Made by a program: the position numbers and the translations under genes. From JAICJC01 sp963709425 (GTDB taxonomy: Bacteria > Actinomycetota > Thermoleophilia > Gaiellales > JAICJC01), in contig CAVPWG010000005.1 in assembly GCA_963709425.1 (NCBI GenBank), positions 496,001 through 560,000 of the forward strand: a stretch of 64,000 nt of DNA, read 5' to 3'. The notes under the pieces are model-generated. The model saw only the letters and a program-made list of their open reading frames with translations. It was not told the origin of the DNA and did no database searches. Below, piece after piece: positions 16,213 to 25,638 of this stretch; position 1 is the stretch's first letter; each line of letters opens with the position of its first letter.

Positions 16213-17073
16213 CTACCGGTCCTGGTCGATCAACCGCTCGCCGAACAGCGTGAAGGCGCAGACGGCGATCACGATCATGGCGCCGGCGTAGAGGGACTGC
16301 TGGGGGTGGCCGCCGAGCAGGGCCTGCTGGCCCGCTGAGATCATGACGCCCCAGTCGGCGGTGGGCGGCTGCACGCCGAGTCCGAGGTACGAAAGCCCGG
16401 CGAGGTCGATCATCACGTAGCCGAACGACACGCTCGCCTGGGCGACGATCAGCGGCAGCAGATTCGGAACGAGGTGCCGCGCCGAGATGCGAACCGCCGA
16501 GAACCCCTGCACCTCGAGCGCCTCGACGTAGGGCAGCCGGCGCTCGCGCAGCGCCGCGCCGCGCGTGATGCGCGCCAGATAGGGCATATGTGCGATCGCG
16601 AGCGCGACGACCGCCGATTTCAGTCCGGCGCCGAACAGCGAGATGACGAGGATCGCCAGCAGGATCCCGGGGAAGGCGAACAGCACGTCGAGTACCCGCG
16701 AGATCAGGCCGTCCACGAACCCGCCCCGCCATGCCGCCGCCAGCGCGATCGGGACGCCCACGAGCACCTCGAGCAGGACGACCAGGAGGGGGCCGAGCAG
16801 GCTCGTCCGCGACCCGATGATGAGCCGCGAGAAGATGTCCCGGCCGGTGTCGTCGGTTCCCAGCAGGTGCTGGCTCGATGCGGGGGCAAACGGATGCAGC
16901 AGGTCGATCGCGTTCGGGTCCATGGGTGCGATCAGCGGAGCGAACACCGCCATCAGGGCCAGGAGCACGATCACCACCGCGCTCGCCATGCCGACCCAGC
17001 CGAGCCGGGCGACGGGGAAGCCGATCGCGCGCCGGCGCGCCGGCCGCGTCTGCGCGAGGACGGCCTCGCTCAC
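16213..17073 (-). CDS. ABC transporter permease, dipeptide/oligopeptide type (DppC-like)
   Basis: A 286-residue inner-membrane subunit with the N-terminal segment of DppC proteins, LGTDDTGRDIFSRLIIGSRTS after the first helix, and the ATPase-contacting EAA loop in EALEVQGFSAVRISARHLVPN. Six transmembrane helices are expected. It begins with GTG overlapping the stop of the first permease gene (GTGA). It forms a heterodimer channel with the neighbouring permease; the ATPases are encoded in the divergent operon. Confidence 0.92.
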   Translation of the reverse strand: MSEAVLAQTRPARRRAIGFPVARLGWVGMASAVVIVLLALMAVFAPLIAPMDPNAIDLLHPFAPASSQHLLGTDDTGRDIFSRLIIGSRTSLLGPLLVVLLEVLVGVPIALAAAWRGGFVDGLISRVLDVLFAFPGILLAILVISLFGAGLKSAVVALAIAHMPYLARITRGAALRERRLPYVEALEVQGFSAVRISARHLVPNLLPLIVAQASVSFGYVMIDLAGLSYLGLGVQPPTADWGVMISAGQQALLGGHPQQSLYAGAMIVIAVCAFTLFGERLIDQDR

Positions 17074-18008
17074 CTGTCACCCCCTCCGCCGAAGCCGATC
17101 CGGGGATCGATGACGGCATACAGGAGGTCGACCACGGTATTCACGACGATGAAGGCTGCGACCAGAATCAGGCAGATCGCCTGCACCACCGGCACGTCCT
17201 TCTGTCCGACCGCCTGGACGAGGAACGACCCCAGCCCGTTCAGGGCGAACGCGTTCTCGACCACCACGGTGCCGGCGATCAGCCCGGCGATCGTGAGCCC
17301 GGCCGCCGTCGTGATCGGGACGAGCGCGTTTCGCAGCACGTGGCGCTGGACGACGTAGCGCTCCGGGATGCCGCGGCTGCGGGCGGTCGCCACGTGTTCG
17401 CGGCGCAGCTCCTCGTTGGCGGCGGCCCGCGTCAGCCGGGCGACGTAGGCGATCCCCGCCAGCGCCAGCGCGACCGCCGGCATGGTGAGGTGGCGCAGCT
17501 GGCCGGCGAAGCCGGACCCGCTGCCGAGGGCGGGCAGCCAGCCGAGCTGGAGCGTGAAGATCCAGATCAGCACGATGGCCGCCACGATCGACGGCACCGC
17601 GGTGCCGACCGAGGTAACGGTGAGGACGGCCGTGTCGAGGTGCCCTTTGTGCAGCGCCGATACGAGGCCCAGCGCCACGCCGAAGAGCAGGATCAGGAGC
17701 GCGGCGTAGGCGATCAGGAACACCGTGGTGCCGATGCGCGGCGTGATCAGCGAGCTGACGTCCTGCCGGAAGACGAGCGACCGCCCGAAGTCGCCGTGGA
17801 TGGCGCCGGTCAGCCAGTCCCAGTAGCGGACGATGAACGGCTTGTCGAACCCGTACTCGTGGCTGATCGCGTTCAGCGTCGCCGGCGGCAGCGGCCGGCC
17901 GCCGGTAATTGCCGTGAGCGGGCTGCCGGGAGCGAGGTAGACGGCCCCGTAGACGATGAAGCTGGTCGCCAGGAGCGTGCCGGCGAGCGCGGCCAGCCGG
18001 CGAGCCAT
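17070..18008 (-). CDS. ABC transporter permease, dipeptide/oligopeptide type (DppB-like)
   Basis: A 312-residue subunit starting ARRLAALAGTLLATSFIVYG, with the DppB-typical LAPGSP and DWLTGAIHGDFGRSL, and the EAA loop in ATARSRGIPERYVVQRHVLRN. The ATG is chosen because the first helix follows at once; an in-frame GTG 18 bp upstream is an alternative. It lies 22 bp after the substrate-binding-protein gene and overlaps the second permease gene. Confidence 0.92.
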   Translation of the reverse strand: MARRLAALAGTLLATSFIVYGAVYLAPGSPLTAITGGRPLPPATLNAISHEYGFDKPFIVRYWDWLTGAIHGDFGRSLVFRQDVSSLITPRIGTTVFLIAYAALLILLFGVALGLVSALHKGHLDTAVLTVTSVGTAVPSIVAAIVLIWIFTLQLGWLPALGSGSGFAGQLRHLTMPAVALALAGIAYVARLTRAAANEELRREHVATARSRGIPERYVVQRHVLRNALVPITTAAGLTIAGLIAGTVVVENAFALNGLGSFLVQAVGQKDVPVVQAICLILVAAFIVVNTVVDLLYAVIDPRIGFGGGGDR

Positions 18009-18030
18009 GAAGGCTCCGAGGCTCACGACA

Positions 18031-19740
18031 TCAGGTCGCCCCCACGTCGCGCGCCCAGGGGTAGTAGAGGTAGCAGAACGACGCCGGCGCACCGGTCGCG
18101 CGCTTGTTCAGAAAGAGCGGCACGGCCGGCGACACGAGCGGCAGGGTGGCGGGCTGGTCGGCCAGCACGCTCTGCGCACTGATGATGAACGACGCCCGCT
18201 TGGAGGGATCCGACTCGGCCACCGCCTTCCGCAGGTCGCTTGTAACGCTTGGGTTGTTGTAGTCGTCGTAGTTGTACGTGAGGGCGTTGGCCGGCTGCGG
18301 TGTGACGGTTATGTAGAGGGTCTCCAGCGGTTCGGGGACGTCGGCGTAGTTCTCGGAGATGAACATGTCGATGCCCTTGCGCGCTGAGTCGGAGAAGAAT
18401 ATGTCGCCGTAGTCGTTGGGGTTGATGGGCTTGATCTGGATGTTGAGGCCGAGCTTCTTGCCCGCGTCCTGCACGATCGAGGCGATATTGATGTACCGCT
18501 GGAAGGAGGCGCGCGTGGCGATCACGATCGTCCCGCTCGTGTCGACGCCCTGCATGAGCTTCTTCGCGCCCTCGAGGTCGAGCACCGGGGGCGGGAGCTT
18601 CTGGTAGGCGGCTTCCGCCTGGGACTGGGCGTAGCTCCACTGGCTGAGCGGGGTCATGGTCGACGGCAGCGGGGTGGCTGCTCCGCTGTACACGGCCTTC
18701 GCAAGCGCCTGGCGGTCGATGGCCTTGAGCAGCGCCTTGCGGACGTTGATGTTCGCCAACGGGCCCGAGGTGGTCGAGATGTAGATGACGGTGAAGAGCA
18801 TGCTTTTGCCGAGGTACAGGGTGCCGACTGAGGACGAGCGCAGCTGGGTGAGGCCGCTGTACGGCGTGTGGTAGGCGCCGTCGATCTCGCCGCTCAGAAG
18901 GCCGGTGGTCATGGTGGACTCTTCCGGGATGAAGCTGAACACGACGGACTTGGTCTTGGGAGCGTGTGCGGTGTCCCAGTACGCGTCGTTGCGGCTGATC
19001 GTGATGTTCGAGCCCTGGTTCCAGCTCGTGAACTTGAACGGACCGGTGCCGACCGGCCCGGCCGTCGGGGTGCCGTAGTTCTTGCCCTTCGCCGTGACGT
19101 ATGCCTGCGGGCCGACGCCGCCCGCAGGGGTCGCCATCAGCGCGGGGAAGATCACGTCCGGGCGCTTCATGTGCACCGTGACCTCCCAGGCACCCGTCGG
19201 CTCGATGCTCTTCACGTTGAAGTACGCGAAGGCCCAATACGAGTTGGGGTTCAGGTGGCGCTTCATGCTGAACACGACGTCGGCCGTGGTCATGGGGCTG
19301 CCGTCGTGGAACTTCACGCCCTGGCGGATCGTGTACACGTGCGTGAGGTCGTCCGGCGCCGAGTGCGACTCCGCGAGCCCGGGCTCGATCGAGAGCTGCG
19401 GCGTCAGCCGCATCAGGCTCTCGGTGATGTTGGTGACGACCGTGTTCTCCTCGTAGTTGTAGTCGTAGATCCAGTCCAGCGGCCCGGGTTCGTAGAACAG
19501 GCCCCACTTGAGCTGGTCGAGCTCGCCGGTCGGCGCCGGTGTGGTAACCGCCGTGCCGACCTCGGCCACGGCCCCGGGCGCGCTCGAGCCAGAGCCGGCC
19601 GAGCCGCCGCCGCAGGCGGCCAGGATCGCGGCCAGCGTCGGGGCGCCCAGGCCGACCGCCGCCCCTCGGCGCAGCAGCTCGGCGCGCGATACGCGGCCGG
19701 CCAGAAGCTCGTCGTACAGCCTGGCACCGTCGTCAGACAT
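18031..19740 (-). CDS. ABC transporter substrate-binding lipoprotein (peptide family 5)
   Basis: A 569-residue solute-binding protein. The N-terminus has RRG within VSRAELLRRGAAVGLGAP, then the lipobox LAAC at about residue 66, which suggests Tat-type or Sec export with lipid anchoring. Family-5 features include ESLMRLTPQLSIEPGLAESH, the motif VKFHDGSPMTTADVVFSM, and NINVRKALLKAIDR. These proteins capture peptides, glutathione or opines outside the membrane. The start overlaps the GntR gene by 8 bp, so binding protein and regulator are co-expressed. Confidence 0.93.
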   Translation of the reverse strand: MSDDGARLYDELLAGRVSRAELLRRGAAVGLGAPTLAAILAACGGGSAGSGSSAPGAVAEVGTAVTTPAPTGELDQLKWGLFYEPGPLDWIYDYNYEENTVVTNITESLMRLTPQLSIEPGLAESHSAPDDLTHVYTIRQGVKFHDGSPMTTADVVFSMKRHLNPNSYWAFAYFNVKSIEPTGAWEVTVHMKRPDVIFPALMATPAGGVGPQAYVTAKGKNYGTPTAGPVGTGPFKFTSWNQGSNITISRNDAYWDTAHAPKTKSVVFSFIPEESTMTTGLLSGEIDGAYHTPYSGLTQLRSSSVGTLYLGKSMLFTVIYISTTSGPLANINVRKALLKAIDRQALAKAVYSGAATPLPSTMTPLSQWSYAQSQAEAAYQKLPPPVLDLEGAKKLMQGVDTSGTIVIATRASFQRYINIASIVQDAGKKLGLNIQIKPINPNDYGDIFFSDSARKGIDMFISENYADVPEPLETLYITVTPQPANALTYNYDDYNNPSVTSDLRKAVAESDPSKRASFIISAQSVLADQPATLPLVSPAVPLFLNKRATGAPASFCYLYYPWARDVGAT

Positions 19741-20503
19741 CTTCGTCTCCCGTCGTCTCGGTGTGTGATTGGGACGGCCGGTCGGCCCGCATGACGAGGG
19801 CGGCGACCTCACGGATGTGATTCGTCATGGCGCGCCCGGCGGCGTCGGGGTCGCCGGCTTCAATCGCTGCCAGGATGGCGCGGTGAGCCCGGCGGGACAT
19901 CTCGAGCCGCGCAGGGGTCTGCAGATTCTGGCGCCTGGTCTGGTTCAGCACCTCCAGCGACGTCTCGACCAGCATCACCAACACGTGGTTGCGCGTCGCC
20001 AGAGCGATCGCGTGGTGGAACTGGGCGTCGAGATCGGCCGCCTTTGCGGGATCCGCCTCGGCCTCGAGGTCGGCCGAGATGCGACTCAGCCGGCGCACAT
20101 CGACGCTCGTGGCGCGCTCGGCCGCTCGCGCGGCGATCGGCGGCTCCAGCGCCTCACGAAAGTCGAGCAGCTCGACCACGTCACGCTCGTTCTGCGTCAG
20201 GTAGCCGACGATCCCACTCGTGAACTCCGAGCGGTACGGCCCCCGCACCTCTGTGCCCCGCCCCTGGCGGCGGTGCACGAGGCCTTTCAGCGCCAGCTCG
20301 TGGATCGCCTCGCGGACGAGGCCGCGGGATACGCCCAGGAGCCGGGCGAGCTCACGTTCGGAAGGCAGGCGGCGGCCGGGCGCCAGCTCGCCCGACACGA
20401 TCATCGCCTCGAGCCGGGCGGCGACCGACTCCGACAAGCGGATCGGCCGGGGGTTGAGCGCCGCCCAGTCGACCGGAGCCAGCTGGCCCGGGCCCTCGCT
20501 CAT
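19733..20503 (-). CDS. GntR-family regulator, FadR subfamily
   Basis: A 256-residue regulator with the winged helix LEAMIVSGELAPGRRLPSER followed by ELARLLGVSRGLVREAIHEL, and a C-terminal all-helical FCD domain with likely metal-binding residues (DLDAQFHHAIALA, MSRRAHRAILAAIEAGD). It heads the transporter operon. The ATG giving MSEGPGQL is preferred because the longer frame would run through the operator site. It probably responds to a carboxylic acid derived from the transported compound. Confidence 0.9.
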   Translation of the reverse strand: MSEGPGQLAPVDWAALNPRPIRLSESVAARLEAMIVSGELAPGRRLPSERELARLLGVSRGLVREAIHELALKGLVHRRQGRGTEVRGPYRSEFTSGIVGYLTQNERDVVELLDFREALEPPIAARAAERATSVDVRRLSRISADLEAEADPAKAADLDAQFHHAIALATRNHVLVMLVETSLEVLNQTRRQNLQTPARLEMSRRAHRAILAAIEAGDPDAAGRAMTNHIREVAALVMRADRPSQSHTETTGDEDV

Positions 20504-20535
20504 CGATGAATTCCGGTGTGGTACGGTTGCCTTGG

Positions 20536-20546
20536 TGGTCCGACCA
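20536..20546. promoter_or_regulatory. GntR/FadR-type operator in divergent promoter
   Basis: TGGTCCGACCA is a perfect palindrome around a central base and fits the TGGTnnnACCA type bound by FadR-subfamily regulators. It lies between the gntR gene (start at 20503) and the acyl-CoA ligase gene (start at 20603), so one bound dimer can control both operons. Confidence 0.7.
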
Positions 20547-20602
20547 TTGGGCCGCGAACCTATCACCCCCGTTCTAACGCGTCAACCAACTCGACCACCC
20601 GC

Positions 20603-22105
20603 ATGCCAGACCTATCCGCCGAGCCGCTCGTCGAGCTGATCAGCCGGGACCGGGCGGGCGCGGCGCTCGCGTGTCCGGACGAGGGGTTGAGGCTGGGCTA
20701 CGACCAGCTGGCGGACGCCGCTGCCGGCCTGGCGTCGCGGCTCGCCTCGGCGGGCGTCGGACGCGGCGGTCGGGTCGCCGTGGTGCTCCCGAACGGGCCT
20801 GAGATCATCGAGCTCCTGTTCGCCTTCGCCGTGCTCGGCGCGACAATGGCCCCGCTCAACCCCGCCTACACGGAGGCGGAGTACAGGTTCTACCTGGAAG
20901 ACCTGGCGCCGCAGCTCCTGCTGGTGGGAGCGGGAGCGGCGCCCGCCGCCCGCGCGGCCGCGGACGGGCTGGCCATCGTCGAGCTTCACGCCGACGAGAC
21001 GGGCGGACAACCGCGGCTTGAGATGGACGGCCGCCCGCTGCGCGCGGCGGGGTTCGAGCCGGGACGGCCCGACGACCCCGTGCTCCTGCTGCACACGAGC
21101 GGGACGACCTCGCGGCCGAAGCAGGTGCCGCTGCTCCAGGGGAACCTGACCGCCCAGGCCCGGTCGATCGCGACCCACTACGCACTCACGGGGTCCGACG
21201 TGTCCTTCTGCGCGATGCCGCTTTTCCACGTCCATGGCCTGGTCGCCTCGACACTTGCGCAGCTGGCGGCCGGCGGGACGGTGGTGGTGCCGCGCCGGTT
21301 CAGCCCCCGGCGCTTCCACCCGCAGGCCGCGGCCCAGGCGGTGACGTGGCTGTCCGCGGGGCCCACGTTGCACCAGATGATCCTCGAGCACGCCCCGGGC
21401 CCTCTGCCGTCCCTTCGCTTCCTGCGCTCGTGCAGCTCGGCGCTGCCGGTCCAGCTCATGCAGGAGGCGGAGGACCGCTACCAGGTGCCGATGGTCGAGG
21501 CGTACGGGATGACCGAGGCCACGCATCAGATGACCTCGAACCCCCTCCCGCCGGCGAGCCGCCGGCCCGGCTCGGTGGGCGTGGAGGCGGGCGCGGAGGT
21601 GCGGATCGTGGACGCCGCCGGGGCGGACGTGCCCGCCGGTGCGCCGGGCGAGGTTGCGGTGCGCGGACGCGGGCTCACCCCCGGCTACCTGAACAACCCG
21701 GAGGCCAACGCACAGGCGTTCGTCGACGGCTGGTTCCGGACCGGCGACGAGGGCGTCCTGGAGGCCGGCTACCTGCGCCTGCGCGGCCGGCTGAAGGAAA
21801 TGATCATCCGCGGGGGCGAGAACATCTCGCCGTACGAAATAGAGGCCGTGCTGCGGTCGCACCCGCATGTGGCCGAAGCGGTTGCGTTCGGTGTGGAGGA
21901 CGGCAAGTACGGCCAGGTCGTGCAGGTGGCCGTCGTGCTCGAGGGCGACGCGACGCCCGACGAGCTGCGCCGGCACGCGCGCGAGTCGTTGGCCGCGTTC
22001 AAGGTGCCCGACCGCGTGTACGTGCTCGACCAGATCCCCAAGACGGCGACCGGCAAGGTGCAGCGCTCGCGGCTGGCGAGCCAGCTGGCGGGGAACGACC
22101 CGTGA
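20603..22105 (+). CDS. Acyl-CoA synthetase (AMP-forming; oxalyl-CoA-synthetase-like)
   Basis: A 500-residue adenylate-forming ligase. The P-loop motif is HTSGTTSRPKQVPL, which has the 'TSRPK' form seen in the yeast Pcs60/plant AAE3 oxalyl-CoA synthetase group. Other motifs are EAYGMTEATHQM, GWFRTGDEG, and the C-terminal catalytic lysine in PKTATGKVQRS. It activates a carboxylic acid to its CoA ester using ATP; oxalate is one guess, not a finding. The stop overlaps the next start (GTGA). Confidence 0.88.
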   Translation: MPDLSAEPLVELISRDRAGAALACPDEGLRLGYDQLADAAAGLASRLASAGVGRGGRVAVVLPNGPEIIELLFAFAVLGATMAPLNPAYTEAEYRFYLEDLAPQLLLVGAGAAPAARAAADGLAIVELHADETGGQPRLEMDGRPLRAAGFEPGRPDDPVLLLHTSGTTSRPKQVPLLQGNLTAQARSIATHYALTGSDVSFCAMPLFHVHGLVASTLAQLAAGGTVVVPRRFSPRRFHPQAAAQAVTWLSAGPTLHQMILEHAPGPLPSLRFLRSCSSALPVQLMQEAEDRYQVPMVEAYGMTEATHQMTSNPLPPASRRPGSVGVEAGAEVRIVDAAGADVPAGAPGEVAVRGRGLTPGYLNNPEANAQAFVDGWFRTGDEGVLEAGYLRLRGRLKEMIIRGGENISPYEIEAVLRSHPHVAEAVAFGVEDGKYGQVVQVAVVLEGDATPDELRRHARESLAAFKVPDRVYVLDQIPKTATGKVQRSRLASQLAGNDP

Positions 22106-23073
22106 GGTTCGCCGTGCTCGGCGCCGGGGCGATTGGCGCCTATGTCGGGGCGGCGCTGGCACGCGGCGGCGCGGACGTCACCCTGATCGCCCGCGGCGAC
22201 CACCTGCGGGCGATGGCGGAGCACGGCGTCCGTGTGCACAGCCCGCGTGGCGACTTCGACGCCCATCCGGCGGCCACCTCCGAGCTCACGGCCATCGCCG
22301 ACGCCGACGTCGTCGTGCTCGGTGTGAAGGCCTACAGCCTGCCCGCGCTCGCGCCGCGGATCGGCGAGCTGCTGCGTCCGGACGCGGTCGTTGTCGCGGC
22401 GCAGAACGGCATCCCCTGGTGGTACTTCCAGCGGCACGACGGGCCGCTGGAGGGGCGAATCGTGGAGAGCGTCGACCCCGGCGGGGTCGTCAGCCGGGCG
22501 ATCCGCCCCGAGCAGGTGGTGGGCTGCGTCGTCTACTGCTCGACCGAGATCGCCGCCCCCGGCGTGATCCGGCACATCGAGGGCACGCGGTTCTCGATCG
22601 GCACGCCCGGCGGCCAGCCGAACGACGTCTGCCGGAGCATCGCCGCGGCGTTCACTGCCGGCGGGCTCAAGTGCCCCGTCGACGCCGACCTGCGCCCGCA
22701 GATCTGGCTGAAGCTGATCGGCAACGCCGCCTTCAACCCGATCACCACCATCACCCGCGTCACCCTCGGCGGGCTGGCGGCCTCGCCACACGCGGTTGGG
22801 TTCCTCCGGATGGTGATGGAGGAGTGCGCCGCGGTGGCGGGCGCGCTGGGGATCGAGCTGCCGGTGTCGCTCGACCGGCGCCTGGAGGCCGGCCTGGCCG
22901 TCGGCGATCACCGAACGTCGATGCTGCAGGACTGGGAGGCCGGTAAGCCGCTCGAGACGGACTGCATGACGGCCGCAGTGGTGGAGATCGCCGGCATGGT
23001 GGACGTGCCGGTTTCCAATGTGCAGGCGCTGCACGAGCTGACGAAGGCCGTCGAGGAGCTGCGCGATGCCTGA
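22102..23073 (+). CDS. Ketopantoate reductase-like dehydrogenase (ApbA/PanE family)
   Basis: A 323-residue NAD(P)H-dependent enzyme. The N-terminal GAGAIGAYVGAALARGGADV binds the cofactor; VKAYSLPA and AQNGIPWW match the family, and the catalytic Lys lies in LRPQIWLKLIGNAAFNPI. Starting at GTG, it overlaps the ligase stop and its own end overlaps the next start by 8 bp. In this catabolic operon a role in pantothenate synthesis is unlikely; reduction or oxidation of a 2-hydroxy/2-oxo acid is more plausible. Confidence 0.87.
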   Translation: MRFAVLGAGAIGAYVGAALARGGADVTLIARGDHLRAMAEHGVRVHSPRGDFDAHPAATSELTAIADADVVVLGVKAYSLPALAPRIGELLRPDAVVVAAQNGIPWWYFQRHDGPLEGRIVESVDPGGVVSRAIRPEQVVGCVVYCSTEIAAPGVIRHIEGTRFSIGTPGGQPNDVCRSIAAAFTAGGLKCPVDADLRPQIWLKLIGNAAFNPITTITRVTLGGLAASPHAVGFLRMVMEECAAVAGALGIELPVSLDRRLEAGLAVGDHRTSMLQDWEAGKPLETDCMTAAVVEIAGMVDVPVSNVQALHELTKAVEELRDA

Positions 23074-24601
23074 CGGCGGCGCGCCGCACCGATTCGCCAT
23101 CGCATCCCCGCACGCAGCGGCCAGCCGGGCGGGTGAGGCCGCGTTCGAAGCCGGCGGAAACGCGGTTGACGCAGCGCTGGCCGCAGCCTGCGCGCTTACC
23201 GTCGTCTATCCGCACATGTGCGCGCTGGGCGGCGACGTGATGGCGCTCGTGCACGACGGGGACGCCCACGCGATCAACGGCAGCGGCCGCGCACCCCGGG
23301 TGCTGCCTGCGGGCTGGGGGGCGCCGGCCCAGGGGGTCGGTGCCATCACCGTCCCCGGTGCGGCCGCCGCCTGGCAGACCATGGGCGAGCGGTGGGGCCG
23401 GCGGCCGCTCGCCGCCGCGCTCGAGCCCGCCGCGGAGCTCGCGCGCGCCGGCGTGCCGGTCGCCCGCTCGCTCGCCGACGCGCTCTCCGCCGATGCGCGG
23501 CTGGTGGCCGCCGACGCGGGCCTGTCCGCCGTCTTTGCGCCCGACGGTCGCGTGCTGGGCGAGGGCGACCGGCTCGTCCAGGAGCCGCTCGCACGCACGC
23601 TCGACCGGCTGGCCCGGTACGGGGCCCAGGAGCTCTACACCGGGGAGACCGCCCACCTGCTCGTCGGCGGCCTGGCCAGCCTGGGCTGCGCGCTCACGCT
23701 GGACGACTTCGCCGCCCACCGCACGGACGTTGAGCCCGCGCTGCGCCGCGTCGTCGCAGGGCGGGACCTGCTAACGATGGGCGCGAACTCGCAGGGGTTC
23801 TCGCTGATCCAGATCATGGCTGCGGTCGAGCGGATGCGGCTCGATGACCCACTCGGCGCCCAGGCGCCATTGCTTGCCGCGTTGTTCCGTGCGTCGGTCG
23901 CCGACCGCGACGCCCACCTCGCCGATCCGGCCGCCATGGCCGTGCCGGTCGAGGCGCTGATCTCCGACGACAACGTCGACCGGCTGGTCGAGCGGGCGCG
24001 CAACGACGCGGCGCGGCCGACGCCGGCAGCCCCGGCCGCCCGCGGCGACACCGTGGCCGTCGTGGCGGTCGACGAGCGACTCTCGGTGTCGCTGATCCAG
24101 AGCGTCTTCTACGCGTTCGGCGCGGGCGTGCTGGAGCCGCGAACGGGGATCATCTGCCACAACCGGGGTGCCTGCTTTGCGGTGGATCCGGCGAGCGCCA
24201 ATGCCCCCGGCCCGGGCAAGCGGCCGTTGCATACACTGATGCCCCTCGTGGTCACCAGCGCTGACCGGCCCTCGTGGGTGGCGGGGACCATGGGCGGGCA
24301 CGCCCAGGCCCAGATCCACTGCGAGCTGCTCCTCCGCCACCTCGCGGGAGGCGACGCCCAGGCGGCCGTCGAATCGCCCCGGTTCATCACGGGCTCGCTC
24401 GAAGCCGGCGGCCCCGACGTGCACGTGGAGGACGACTTCGAGGCCGCCCTGGCGGCGTTCGCCGAGTGCGGGGAGCGGGTCGTCCGACTGCCGGCGCGGA
24501 GTGAGGCGGTGGGTCACGCGCAGGCGATCGCGGTCGCCCGGGACGGCGCCCTCGACGCCGCATCGGACCCGCGGGGCGACGGACTGGCGGTGGCACGATG
24601 A
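23066..24601 (+). CDS. Gamma-glutamyltransferase-family hydrolase
   Basis: A 511-residue member of the Ntn-hydrolase gamma-glutamyltransferase family. AGGNAVDAALAAACAL and the calls around GAITVPGAAAAW are typical of the large subunit; the small subunit should start at the catalytic Thr in RGDTVAVVAVD (about Thr329), where self-cleavage occurs. The usual 'TTH' motif is replaced here by 'DTVAVV', so the family is divergent. No signal peptide is seen, so it acts in the cytoplasm, after uptake. It sits between the reductase and ABC ATPase genes, all with overlapping ends. Confidence 0.85.
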   Translation: MPDGGAPHRFAIASPHAAASRAGEAAFEAGGNAVDAALAAACALTVVYPHMCALGGDVMALVHDGDAHAINGSGRAPRVLPAGWGAPAQGVGAITVPGAAAAWQTMGERWGRRPLAAALEPAAELARAGVPVARSLADALSADARLVAADAGLSAVFAPDGRVLGEGDRLVQEPLARTLDRLARYGAQELYTGETAHLLVGGLASLGCALTLDDFAAHRTDVEPALRRVVAGRDLLTMGANSQGFSLIQIMAAVERMRLDDPLGAQAPLLAALFRASVADRDAHLADPAAMAVPVEALISDDNVDRLVERARNDAARPTPAAPAARGDTVAVVAVDERLSVSLIQSVFYAFGAGVLEPRTGIICHNRGACFAVDPASANAPGPGKRPLHTLMPLVVTSADRPSWVAGTMGGHAQAQIHCELLLRHLAGGDAQAAVESPRFITGSLEAGGPDVHVEDDFEAALAAFAECGERVVRLPARSEAVGHAQAIAVARDGALDAASDPRGDGLAVAR

Positions 24602-25638
24602 GCACGCCCGAAGCTGTGTCCGCCGAGCCTGGGCGGCCCCTGCTGGATGTCGCCGGCCTCCGCGTCGAGCTTCGTATCGGCGGCGCCCTGCGCCCGGTCA
24701 TCCACGACCTGTCGCTGCAGATCGGCGCTGGCGAGGCCGTCGGGCTGGTGGGCGAGTCGGGCTCCGGCAAGTCGATGACGTCGCGGGCCATCGCCCGGCT
24801 GCTTCCGGCGGGGGCGACGGTGAACGGCGACATCACCTTCGACGGCCAGCCCGTGATGCGGATGGGCTCGGCCGAGCTTCGCCGCTACCGCACTCGGGGC
24901 ATCGCCATGGTCTTCCAGGATCCGCGGGCGCACACGAATCCGGTGAGGCGGATCGGAGACTTCCTCACCGAGGCGCTGCGGACGACGATGGGCGTGCCCA
25001 AGGACGAGGCGCGCCGGCGCGCCGTCCGCACGCTCGCGGAGGTCGGGATCGAGGACGGCGAGCGGCGTCTGCGCCAGTATCCGCACGAGCTGTCCGGCGG
25101 CATGCTGCAGCGGGTCATGATTGCCGCTGCGCTGCTTGCCGAGCCGAAGCTGCTGCTCGCCGACGAGCCGACCACGGCGCTCGACGTGACGACCCAGGCT
25201 GAGGTAATGGCGATCCTGGACGAGCTGCGCCGCGAGCATGGGGTTGCCGTGCTCTTCATCACGCACGACCTCGAGCTCGCCGCCGCCGTGTGCGACCGCA
25301 CCTGCGTCATGTACGCCGGCGAGATCGTGGAGGAGCAGGCGAGCGCGTCCCTGAACGCCGGCCCGCTGCACCCCTACACGGCCGCCCTGCTGGCCGCGCG
25401 GCCGCGTCTGGACGGCCCCGCGGGGCAGCTGCCCGCCATCCCGGGCTTCCCGCGATCGGCGTTCGAGGTGGGCGAGGGCTGCGCGTTTGCGGATCGCTGC
25501 CCGTACTGCGAGCCGGAATGCGTGGCCGGGCCGCAGGCGCTGCGCCGGCTGGAGGCGGGCCTCGTGCGCTGCCGGCGGGCCGAAGACGTCCACGGCGCGC
25601 TGCGTGCCATCTCTCTGGAGGCCGGGTCGGTTGGCTGA
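24598..25638 (+). CDS. ABC transporter ATP-binding protein, dipeptide type (DppD-like)
   Basis: A 346-residue ATPase: Walker A GESGSGKS, signature LSGGM, Walker B LLLADEPTTALD, switch His in ITHDLELAA. The C-terminal oligopeptide-transporter extension contains HPYTAALLAARPRLDG and a Cys-rich FADRCPYCEPEC. The start overlaps the hydrolase stop (ATGA). It pairs with the next ATPase to power the permeases encoded on the opposite strand. Confidence 0.94.
   Translation: MSTPEAVSAEPGRPLLDVAGLRVELRIGGALRPVIHDLSLQIGAGEAVGLVGESGSGKSMTSRAIARLLPAGATVNGDITFDGQPVMRMGSAELRRYRTRGIAMVFQDPRAHTNPVRRIGDFLTEALRTTMGVPKDEARRRAVRTLAEVGIEDGERRLRQYPHELSGGMLQRVMIAAALLAEPKLLLADEPTTALDVTTQAEVMAILDELRREHGVAVLFITHDLELAAAVCDRTCVMYAGEIVEEQASASLNAGPLHPYTAALLAARPRLDGPAGQLPAIPGFPRSAFEVGEGCAFADRCPYCEPECVAGPQALRRLEAGLVRCRRAEDVHGALRAISLEAGSVG

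Noticed and set aside
20612..22162. Long open frame antisense to the acyl-CoA ligase
   Set aside because: Arg/His/Ala-rich translation without motifs; a GC-rich shadow of the ligase gene.
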